Shown here piece by piece: positions 1 to 5,509 of a stretch of DNA of 5,509 bases. The notes beneath the pieces are model-generated. The model searched no databases. It was not told the DNA's origin and worked only from the letters and a program-made list of their open reading frames with translations. Each line of letters opens with the position of its first letter. Position 1 is the stretch's first letter. The translations under genes and the position numbers were made by a program. The stretch is from Nitrosomonadales bacterium (GTDB taxonomy: Bacteria > Pseudomonadota > Gammaproteobacteria > Burkholderiales > SG8-41), in the NCBI GenBank assembly GCA_009885185.1, contig VFLF01000538.1, positions 1-5,509 of the forward strand, given 5' to 3'.

Positions 1-77
1 ATCAGTTCGTCGAGATCGTCCGGTGCCTCCACCAGTTCCGCGCGCGTCAGCGCGGCGGGATGCGGCACAGCGCTCAT
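1..77 (-). CDS. Partial gene of unknown function, N-terminus only, coupled to the UGSC selenoprotein
   Basis: Only the first 25 codons plus two bases are inside the window; the gene continues beyond the left edge. Its ATG (77-75) overlaps the TGA stop of the upstream selenoprotein gene in an ATGA, a typical translational-coupling junction, so this start is well supported even though there is no independent homology evidence. The visible peptide starts MSAVPHPAALTRAELVEAPD and continues acidic (D-L-D-E-L); there is no signal peptide or membrane segment in it. The overlap implies co-expression with the UGSC selenoprotein and possibly a shared function. From memory and with low certainty, UGSC-family genes are often next to a longer protein with a TDGLPV-type motif near its N-terminus; too little is visible to test that here. 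Confidence 0.6.
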   Translation of the reverse strand, partial: MSAVPHPAALTRAELVEAPDDLDEL

Positions 78-595
78 CGCCCGACCGCGAGCCGCGCAAT
101 GTCGGCGGCGCAGGTATCGGCCAGCGCGCGCACCTCATCGCGCGTGCGGCTGCCGAACGGATGCGGGATCACCGCCAACGGCAAATCGGGATGGCCGAGC
201 GCACGCGCCTGCGCCTTGCCCAGACCCAGAAAAGCGTTGGACACCACGGCCATCGCCATGCGCCCGCGTTTGGCGATTTCAACACTGTCGTGGACACTCC
301 ACGACGTGCAGGAGCCTCAATCGCCGGAACCAGTAATCACCAGATCGCACTCGCGCGCGAGTTCGTCGAATATTTCTGCGGCCGCCGGCATCGAAGGGCC
401 GCGCTTGGCGCGCTTGACCACGGTCTTCACGCCGTAGCGCGACGTAAGCAACGCCGCGATGTCATCGACCAGCATATTGAAGTTGGGCTTGGCGTTGTCG
501 ATGAAACCGACCACCTTACCGTCGAGATTGCCCAGCGCGCGTTGCTGTTGTTTTCCGGTGTTCGGATTGGGGGCTGTGGGGTCATAGACCTGCAT
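74..595 (-). CDS. UGSC family selenoprotein with in-frame UGA read as selenocysteine (173 aa)
   Basis: Seen: the frame opens at ATG 595, preceded by a GAAGG ribosome site (609-605, 9-nt spacing), runs 92 codons to a TGA at 319-317, then continues openly in the same frame for 80 more codons to a TGA at 76-74. Reading the first TGA as Sec gives residues ITGSGD-U93-GSC96-TSWSVHDSVEIAKRG. The N-terminal part (VYDPTAPNP at 3-11, GKVVGFIDNAKPN at 26-38, RYGVKTVVKR at 53-62) and the C-terminal part (ALGHPDLPLAVIPHPFG) both fit one protein family. Known: the UGSC family, first noted in marine metagenome selenoproteome surveys, carries Sec or Cys at this place, giving a U-x-x-C pair suggestive of redox chemistry; its reaction is unknown. 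A SECIS-like stem-loop lies 20 nt after the UGA (separate entry). Inferred: the host must carry selA, selB, selC and selD. No signal peptide is visible, so it is probably cytoplasmic. A plain nonsense mutation is unlikely because of the motif, the conserved downstream frame and the hairpin. Confidence 0.93.
283..308 (-). promoter_or_regulatory. Bacterial SECIS element (Sec-insertion stem-loop) inside the UGSC gene
   Basis: On the transcribed strand, GTCGTGGA (305-298) and TCCACGAC (294-287) form a perfect 8-bp stem closing a GUG loop (297-295). Below it CAC (308-306) pairs with GUG (285-283) across one bulged A (286), giving 11 base pairs. The loop begins 20 nt after the UGA and its first base is G. 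Known bacterial SECIS elements recognised by SelB have an apical loop roughly 16-37 nt after the UGA with a G in the first two loop positions, so this fits. The stem also encodes the conserved SWSVHD residues, so the sequence serves both purposes. Folding was done by eye. Confidence 0.85.
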
Positions 596-641
596 GGTGG
601 ATTACCTTCAAAGTAAAAAACTGAAAATCGCGTTTAACATT

Positions 642-704
642 AATAAGGGCGGATAAAAGCGGGATGAAAGCAGTCCCGCCGTCGCCCGGCAATCCGCCCT
701 TATT
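642..704. repeat. Large palindrome (13-bp perfect arms with nested hairpin), REP/MITE-like or terminator
   Basis: AATAAGGGCGGAT at 642-654 is the exact reverse complement of ATCCGCCCTTATT at 692-704. Inside, GCGGGA (659-664) pairs with TCCCGC (674-679), and GCCG (678-681) could alternatively pair with CGGC (687-690), so the whole may fold as a branched structure. It lies between the end of murA and the start of the UGSC gene. There is no T run directly after the arm on the minus strand (the T-rich stretch comes about 15-25 nt later), so a classical intrinsic terminator is only one option. GGGCGGAT-type palindromes look like dispersed extragenic repeats, but that cannot be shown from a single copy. 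Confidence 0.6.
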
Positions 705-736
705 CTGTTCATTGATGTCCGACTCGCCGCTGACCT

Positions 737-1990
<1,254 letters not shown>

Positions 1991-2233
1991 CTACTGCTGC
2001 CGGCCGGCCCAGTCTTCGGGCGTCAGTGTCTGCATCGACAATGCGTGGATTTCCTCGCGCATGCGGTCGCCCAGCGCCTTGTAGACAATCTGGTGCCGCT
2101 GCACGCGTGACTTGTCGCGAAACAGCGGACTGACGATCACGGCCTCGAAGTGCGCGCCGTCGCCCGTCACTTCCAGGTGATCGCACTGCATGCCGTTTTG
2201 AATGTACCCTTTAAGCTGGTCAGGTGTAGTCAT
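1991..2233 (-). CDS. ibaG: BolA/IbaG family protein (80 aa)
   Basis: BolA-like proteins bind a [2Fe-2S] cluster together with monothiol glutaredoxin and work in iron-sulfur trafficking; IbaG is the member encoded beside murA and is linked to acid and envelope stress in E. coli. Seen: the small alpha/beta fold signature with GDGAHFEAVIVSPLF at 24-38 (His28) and the helical motif SRVQRHQIVYKAL at 42-54 with His47, then an acidic C-terminal tail ending EDWAGRQQ. Length 80 is close to the usual 84-89. ATG 2233-2231 shares one base with the TAA stop of the upstream permease (TAATG) and has a GAGG site (2242-2239) inside that gene. Its stop touches the murA start. The operon position picks IbaG over BolA or YrbA-unrelated paralogues. 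Confidence 0.95.
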   Translation of the reverse strand: MTTPDQLKGYIQNGMQCDHLEVTGDGAHFEAVIVSPLFRDKSRVQRHQIVYKALGDRMREEIHALSMQTLTPEDWAGRQQ

Positions 2234-2988
2234 TAGTGCCTCAATTTATAGCCGGATTTGATTAACCAAAGCGCCAGCAATGATATGCCCGCGAACACCG
2301 CCGACACAATGGCCAGGCTGACCCACGGCGACACATCGCCGCGCCCGAAAAAGCCGTAGCGAAAGCCGTCGATCATGTAGAAAATAGGGTTCAGATACGA
2401 CACTTTTTGCCAGAATGGCGGCAGCGAGTGTATCGAATAAAACACCCCGGCCAGAAAGGTCAGCGGCAAAATGATGAAATTGGTGAATACCGACAACTCA
2501 TCCACCTTGTCGGAGTGCATGCCGGCGACGATACCCAGCGCGCCCATCACGCCGCTGCCGGCAATCGCGAACATCAGCGCCCACAGAGGATGCGCCAACG
2601 GCACCGGCACAAACCACAGCGTCAGAAAAAGCATGGTCGCACCCACGGTAAGTCCGCGCCCCATCGCCGCCAGCAAATACGCCATGAAAAACTCGCGATG
2701 CGAAATCGGCGGCAGCAGCACAAATACGATATTGCCCTGCATCTTGGACTGCATCAGGCTCGACGAACTGTTGGCAAACGCGTTTTGCAGCACCGACATC
2801 ATCGCCAGTCCCGGAATCAGAAACACCGCGTAATCCACGCCGGGAAACACCTCGACATGCCCGCGCAGCGTGTGCGCAAATACCAGCAGATACAGCAAAG
2901 CCGTCAGTACCGGCGCCAGAACAGTCTGTACCGCCACTTTCCAGAAGCGCAGCCATTCCTTGAGAAACAGGGTGTAGAAGCCGGTCAT
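2233..2988 (-). CDS. ABC-2 type transporter permease, YadH-like (251 aa)
   Basis: Inner-membrane permease that should pair with the ATPase encoded just upstream. Seen: a short cytoplasmic N-terminus (FLKEWLRFWK) and about six hydrophobic segments near residues 18-40, 53-73, 100-127, 135-157, 168-187 and 222-243. It also has the ABC-2 C-terminal motif LPLTFLAGVFYSIHSLPPFW followed by YLNPIFYMIDGFRYGF. This is the YadH/NodJ-type family; substrates are mostly unproven, and the genomic position suggests an envelope component. I chose ATG 2988 because the protein then begins as its family does. An open frame reaches back to 3114, but those extra 42 codons run through octamer repeats and are arginine-, serine- and proline-rich. 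The Shine-Dalgarno is weak (GAAG, 2997-2994) and partly lies in the arm of the neighbouring inverted repeat, so folding of the leader could limit translation. Confidence 0.93.
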   Translation of the reverse strand: MTGFYTLFLKEWLRFWKVAVQTVLAPVLTALLYLLVFAHTLRGHVEVFPGVDYAVFLIPGLAMMSVLQNAFANSSSSLMQSKMQGNIVFVLLPPISHREFFMAYLLAAMGRGLTVGATMLFLTLWFVPVPLAHPLWALMFAIAGSGVMGALGIVAGMHSDKVDELSVFTNFIILPLTFLAGVFYSIHSLPPFWQKVSYLNPIFYMIDGFRYGFFGRGDVSPWVSLAIVSAVFAGISLLALWLIKSGYKLRH

Positions 2989-2994
2989 TTGTAC

Positions 2995-3149
2995 TTCGTG
3001 AACGAGTGAACGGGTGAACGGGTGAACGGGTGAACGGCACCGCAGTGCGGGCGCACCTGTGGCACACGACAAAAATCGCGAGACGATGAAACGCTCTGCA
3101 TACCGACTATCCACTCGTTCACTCGTTCACCCGTTCACTCGTTCACGAA
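2995..3149. repeat. Inverted arrays of an 8-bp tandem repeat between ABC ATPase and permease genes
   Basis: On the plus strand 2998-3037 holds five copies of an octamer: one GTGAACGA then four GTGAACGG. The opposite orientation occurs at 3113-3144 as four units (ACTCGTTC twice, ACCCGTTC, ACTCGTTC). The outer 26 bases, 2995-3020 and 3124-3149, are exact reverse complements, and the pairing continues inward with A/C mismatches. Between the arrays is a 75-bp core (3038-3112) with a small CCGCA/TGCGG hairpin. The right arm supplies the TGA stop and the last Ser codon of the ATPase; the left arm ends six bases before the permease ATG. In RNA the element would form a long stem-loop between the two cistrons. 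It looks like a MITE or structured intergenic repeat, but a single copy cannot prove mobility. Confidence 0.9.
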
Positions 3150-4042
3150 CCTTGCATGATCTGCACAAACACTTCCTCCAGATCCGGCTGCATCACTTCC
3201 ATTTCCTGCACTTTGATGCCCGCCGTTCTAATCGCCGCCATGATGCCTTCGAGTTCCACGTAGTCGTTCAACGCCAGGCGGCAGCCGCCGTCGGCGTGGG
3301 CCACCACCAGCGGCTTTAACGCATCCGGCAGCACGTCGGGGATCAGACGCAGGTCCACGTAGCAGCCGGAGTGTTTACGCAACAAGTTCTGTGTGGTGTC
3401 GAGTGCGACCACGCGACCTTGCTTCAACATCGCGATGCGGCCGCACAGCGCTTCGGCTTCTTCGAGGTAATGCGTGGTAAGCACTATCGTGTGGCCGTCT
3501 TCGTTCAAGCCGCGGATAAACCGCCACAGGCCCTGCCGCAATTCGACATCAACACCGGCGGTCGGCTCGTCGAGAATAATCACCGGCGGCTTGTGTACCA
3601 GCGCCTGCGCCACCAGCACGCGGCGCTTCATGCCACCGGAAAGCCGGCGCATATTGGTGTTGGCCTTGTCGGCAAGATCGAGATGCTCGATCACCTCATC
3701 GATCCACGCGTCGTTGTTCTTGATGCCGAAGTAGCCCGACTGAAACGTGAGCGTTTCGCGCACGGTGAAAAACGGATCCATCACCAACTCCTGCGGCACC
3801 ACGCCGAGTGCGCGGCGCGCGGCGCGGTAGTCGCTCACCACGTCGTGGCCCATCACGCAGGCGCGTCCGCTGGTCGCGCGCGCGAGACCAGCGATGATGC
3901 TGATTAACGTGGTTTTGCCCGCGCCGTTGGGGCCGAGCAGGCCGAAGAATTCGCCTTGCGCCACGTCCAGATCAACGCCATCGAGCGCACGCACGCCGCG
4001 ATATTGCTTGGTGACTTGTTCGACTTGTAGTGCGGGAATCAT
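3143..4042 (-). CDS. ABC transporter ATP-binding protein, YadG-like (299 aa)
   Basis: Cytoplasmic ATPase that powers the ABC-2 permease encoded next. Seen: Walker A GPNGAGKT at 37-44 (Lys43), Q-loop VVPQE with Gln84, signature LSGGMKRR at 134-141, Walker B VIILDEP at 154-160 (Asp158, Glu159), D-loop TAGVD and H-loop His191 in LTTHYLEEAEALC. The C-terminal extension ends in PDLEEVFVQIMQG, typical of ABC-2 export ATPases and of YadG. ATG 4042 is preferred; an in-frame GTG at 4078 would add 12 residues (RPALLACQAPP) without family likeness. The stop codon lies inside the right arm of the octamer repeat element, yet the protein end is of normal length. It lies 68 bp after mlaB, but it is not MlaF: the MlaFE pair is expected upstream of mlaD, beyond the right edge. 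Confidence 0.95.
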   Translation of the reverse strand: MIPALQVEQVTKQYRGVRALDGVDLDVAQGEFFGLLGPNGAGKTTLISIIAGLARATSGRACVMGHDVVSDYRAARRALGVVPQELVMDPFFTVRETLTFQSGYFGIKNNDAWIDEVIEHLDLADKANTNMRRLSGGMKRRVLVAQALVHKPPVIILDEPTAGVDVELRQGLWRFIRGLNEDGHTIVLTTHYLEEAEALCGRIAMLKQGRVVALDTTQNLLRKHSGCYVDLRLIPDVLPDALKPLVVAHADGGCRLALNDYVELEGIMAAIRTAGIKVQEMEVMQPDLEEVFVQIMQGS

Positions 4043-4110
4043 GGGCGGCGCTTGGCACGCGAGGAGAGCGGGGCGCACGAGGCAAACCAGCGGTTACGCC
4101 TCACGGAATG

Positions 4111-4410
4111 TCACGAAACAGCAAGGAGTTCGGAAACACCGTAGAGCTTGATCAGGCTTTTCAGGTTGTCGGGATAATTGACGTACTCGATGGCGCGCTT
4201 GTCGCGTAGCGCGGCGCGGCGCCATTCCAGCAGCAGGCTCACCGCGGTGGAATCCACCTCGGTGACGCCCGCGAGATCAACCGTTATCGCCGGCGCCTTG
4301 AGCACGCGGCCGCCTTCTTCCAGCACCGCGTTGACGTTGGCGAGCGTCACCGGCCCGGCCAGCGTGGCGCGCGCGGCGTTCGCGCTGCTCGTGCCATCCA
4401 GCGTAATCAC
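4111..4410 (-). CDS. mlaB: MlaB, STAS-domain subunit of phospholipid transport ABC complex (99 aa)
   Basis: MlaB is the small cytoplasmic STAS protein that binds the ATPase MlaF and stabilises the MlaFEDB complex. Seen: one STAS domain over almost the whole length, with the conserved strand-loop-helix VDLAGVTEVDSTAVSLLLEW at 44-63, where the D-S-T at 53-55 corresponds to the conserved Ser/Thr region. The C-terminal part NYPDNLKSLIKLYGVSELL is typical of MlaB. The start is GTG 4410-4408. It overlaps the TGA of mlaC (4409-4407) as GTGA when mlaC is read in its restored frame, which supports both this start and the identity of the neighbouring gene. An AGGTGA site lies about eight bases upstream. 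Other STAS proteins (anti-sigma antagonists) are possible by domain alone; the context decides. Confidence 0.92.
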   Translation of the reverse strand: MITLDGTSSANAARATLAGPVTLANVNAVLEEGGRVLKAPAITVDLAGVTEVDSTAVSLLLEWRRAALRDKRAIEYVNYPDNLKSLIKLYGVSELLAVS

Positions 4411-5026
4411 TTTTGCGTCACCTGCTGCGCGCTGCGGTTCTTGTTGGCCAGAGAGGTAATCAGTCCGTCGACACCATGCTTTTGTATCTCGGAGTTGAAC
4501 GTGTTGCGATAATTCTCGATCAGGCTGATGCCCTCGATCTTCATGTTGTAGACCTTCCAGCCGCTATCGGTTTTTCCATGCTGTAATCCACCGCCACGGG
4601 CGGGCCGCTGTTTTGCTTAATCAGCGACTGCACGACCACCTCGGTGTCGCCCGTCGCCGCGCGAAGGGGCTTGTACTCCACGGTCTGATTTTTATATTGC
4701 GTAAAAGCCGTTGTGTAGGTGCGCACCAGCAGCGTGCGGAATTCGCCCACCATTTTTTTCTGCTGCTCCGGCGTGGCATCACGCCAGTTGCGTCCCATCG
4801 CCAGTTGCGTCATGCGCGGAAAACTGAAATGCGGCAGCACCTTCGCTTCGACCAGCTCCAGCACTTTTTTCTGGTTGCCCGACTGGATGTCCTTATCGGC
4901 GCGTATCAGCGCGAGCACTTCATCAGTGACCGATTTGGCCAGAGCGTCGGGCGCGATGGTTTGCGCACCGGCGATAGAAAATCCACAAATACTCAATAAA
5001 AACAAATACTTAAAAAATTTACCCAT
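4407..5026 (-). CDS. mlaC: MlaC periplasmic phospholipid-binding protein, apparent -1 frameshift (206 aa if repaired)
   Basis: MlaC (Tol-Tol/Ttg2 family) shuttles phospholipids through the periplasm between the outer-membrane MlaA complex and the inner-membrane MlaFEDB complex. Seen: signal peptide MGKFFKYLFLLSICGFSIAG with likely cleavage near residue 21, then the family core VLPHFSFPRMTQLAMGRNWR at 63-82, TPEQQKKMVGEFRTLLVRTY and VAVDYSMEK to residue 152. The frame then goes wrong: it reads PIAAGRSTT and stops at 4543-4541. In the frame shifted by one base, the expected C-terminus follows at once, TDSGWKVYNMKIEGISLIEN and on to VTQK (54 codons), stopping at 4409-4407. The shift point is an A run (T5 at 4571-4575 on the plus strand) that would need six A. 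The missing base may be a sequencing error, a real inactivating mutation, or slippage. The intact C-terminus and stop/start overlap with mlaB argue against old decay. Confidence 0.9.
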
Positions 5027-5030
5027 ATAG

Positions 5031-5036
5031 CCTCCC
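5031..5036 (-). promoter_or_regulatory. Ribosome binding site deciding the mlaC start
   Basis: GGGAGG lies four bases before ATG 5026. This favours 5026 over the in-frame GTG 5056 and ATG 5053, which have no comparable site and would put ten extra residues (MMNLTVLGGY) in front of a good signal peptide. Confidence 0.75.
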
Positions 5037-5058
5037 AACACAGTCAGATTCATCACGA

Positions 5059-5509
5059 TTATTTCTTGTCGCCGCCTTCGGCGGCCTTACTATACAAAAA
5101 CTGCCCGATCAATTTCTCGATCACCATCGCCGATTGCGTTTGCTTAATACGGTCGCCGGCAGCCAGATTGGCGGTGTCGCCGCCGCCTTCAAGCCCGATA
5201 TATTGCTCGCCGAGCAAACCCGACGTGAGGATCGACGCGCTGGTGTCCTTGGGAAATTTATACGCCTTGTCGATATTCATCGACACCGTGGCGACGAATT
5301 TTTCGTTATCGAAACGAATGTCGGAAACGCGCCCCACCACCACCCCCGCGCTCTTGATCGGCGCACGCGGCTTGAGTCCACCGATGTTTTCAAAATTGGC
5401 CGTCAGCGCATAGGAGTCACCGGCGCTGACGCCGCTCATGTTGCCGACTTTCATCGCCAACACCATCAGCGCGCCGATACCCGCTACCACAAAAAGCCCT
5501 ACCCAAAGA
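5059..5509 (-). CDS. mlaD: MlaD, MCE-domain lipid transport protein (partial, N-terminus cut)
   Basis: MlaD is anchored in the inner membrane and forms a hexameric MCE ring in the periplasm through which phospholipids pass to or from MlaC. The visible 149 residues begin LWVGLFVVAGIGALMVLAMK, the single membrane anchor, so only about seven N-terminal residues seem to be missing beyond the right edge. The MCE domain follows (YALTANFENIGGLKPRAPIK, GVVVGRVSDI), including the SGLLGEQYIGLEGGGD loop typical of the family, and the tail SAMVIEKLIGQFLYSKAAEG matches the pore-forming C-terminal helix of short MlaD proteins. The in-frame GTG at 5490 is not the real start because it lies inside the membrane segment. 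The TAA stop (5061-5059) is 32 bases before the mlaC ATG. mlaF and mlaE are expected upstream, outside the window. Confidence 0.95.
   Translation of the reverse strand, partial: LWVGLFVVAGIGALMVLAMKVGNMSGVSAGDSYALTANFENIGGLKPRAPIKSAGVVVGRVSDIRFDNEKFVATVSMNIDKAYKFPKDTSASILTSGLLGEQYIGLEGGGDTANLAAGDRIKQTQSAMVIEKLIGQFLYSKAAEGGDKK

Noticed and set aside
74..259. Minus-strand 61-codon frame as a separate small gene
   Set aside because: It is the C-terminal part of the UGSC protein; the frame is continuous back to the UGA at 319-317 and there is no ribosome site before its ATG.
317..319. TGA as a nonsense mutation making a pseudogene
   Set aside because: The codon sits exactly where the family has Sec/Cys, the frame beyond is intact, and a hairpin of SECIS geometry follows. 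Genome-wide Sec machinery was not visible, so this remains a strong inference.
23..616. Plus-strand open frame of 197 codons
   Set aside because: It is antisense to the UGSC gene, rich in Arg, His and Ala, and shows no family likeness.
596..641. Promoter for the UGSC gene in the AT-rich leader
   Set aside because: Some T-rich hexamers are present, but no pair of -35 and -10 boxes with suitable spacing was convincing.
2998..3146. Octamer arrays as a CRISPR
   Set aside because: Units are 8 bp and directly contiguous, with no spacers between them, and the two arrays are inverted.
4043..4078. Upstream GTG start for the ATPase
   Set aside because: It would add twelve residues lacking family likeness; ATG 4042 places the ABC domain at the normal distance.
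4965..5026. MlaC as a lipoprotein (Cys14 in LLSICG)
   Set aside because: The residue before Cys is Ile, not Gly/Ala/Ser, so it is no good lipobox; a normal signal-peptidase I site near AGAQ fits better.

Overview
The window is a moderately GC-rich bacterial segment in which every supported gene lies on the minus strand, so transcription runs from high to low coordinates. Gene content and order (mlaD-mlaC-mlaB, a YadG/YadH-like ABC-2 pair, ibaG, murA) resemble the Mla / cell-envelope cluster of Betaproteobacteria. That lineage is inferred from gene order and protein style, not from a database search.

Reading in the direction of transcription: the right edge cuts mlaD just inside its N-terminus (5509-5059). 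mlaC follows (5026-4407) and carries an apparent single-base deletion in an A run that splits the reading frame. mlaB (4410-4111) overlaps the restored end of mlaC by a GTGA. Next come an ABC-2 ATPase (4042-3143) and its permease (2988-2233), separated by an unusual repeat element: two inverted arrays of an 8-bp unit with a perfect 26-bp inverted repeat. ibaG (2233-1991) overlaps the permease stop by one base and abuts murA (1990-737). These genes serve the envelope: MlaD, MlaC and MlaB belong to the phospholipid transport system, the ABC-2 pair is an inner-membrane exporter of unknown substrate, IbaG is a BolA-type Fe-S partner, and MurA makes the first committed peptidoglycan precursor.

After a 141-bp intergenic region holding a large palindrome (642-704), the next gene (595-74) is the main discovery. 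It is a selenoprotein of the UGSC family. An in-frame UGA at 319-317 splits what a normal gene caller sees into a 92-codon ORF and a 61-codon remnant. Reading the UGA as selenocysteine gives one 173-residue protein with a G-D-U-G-S-C motif, and a stem-loop fitting the bacterial SECIS pattern lies immediately downstream. The last UGA of this gene is a true stop, overlapping by ATGA the start of a further gene cut by the left edge (77-1).

There is no gene-free stretch longer than 300 bases. The two notable intergenic regions (596-736 and 2989-3142) are largely made of the two repeat structures. I saw no tRNA, rRNA, CRISPR array, transposase or convincing sigma70 promoter.
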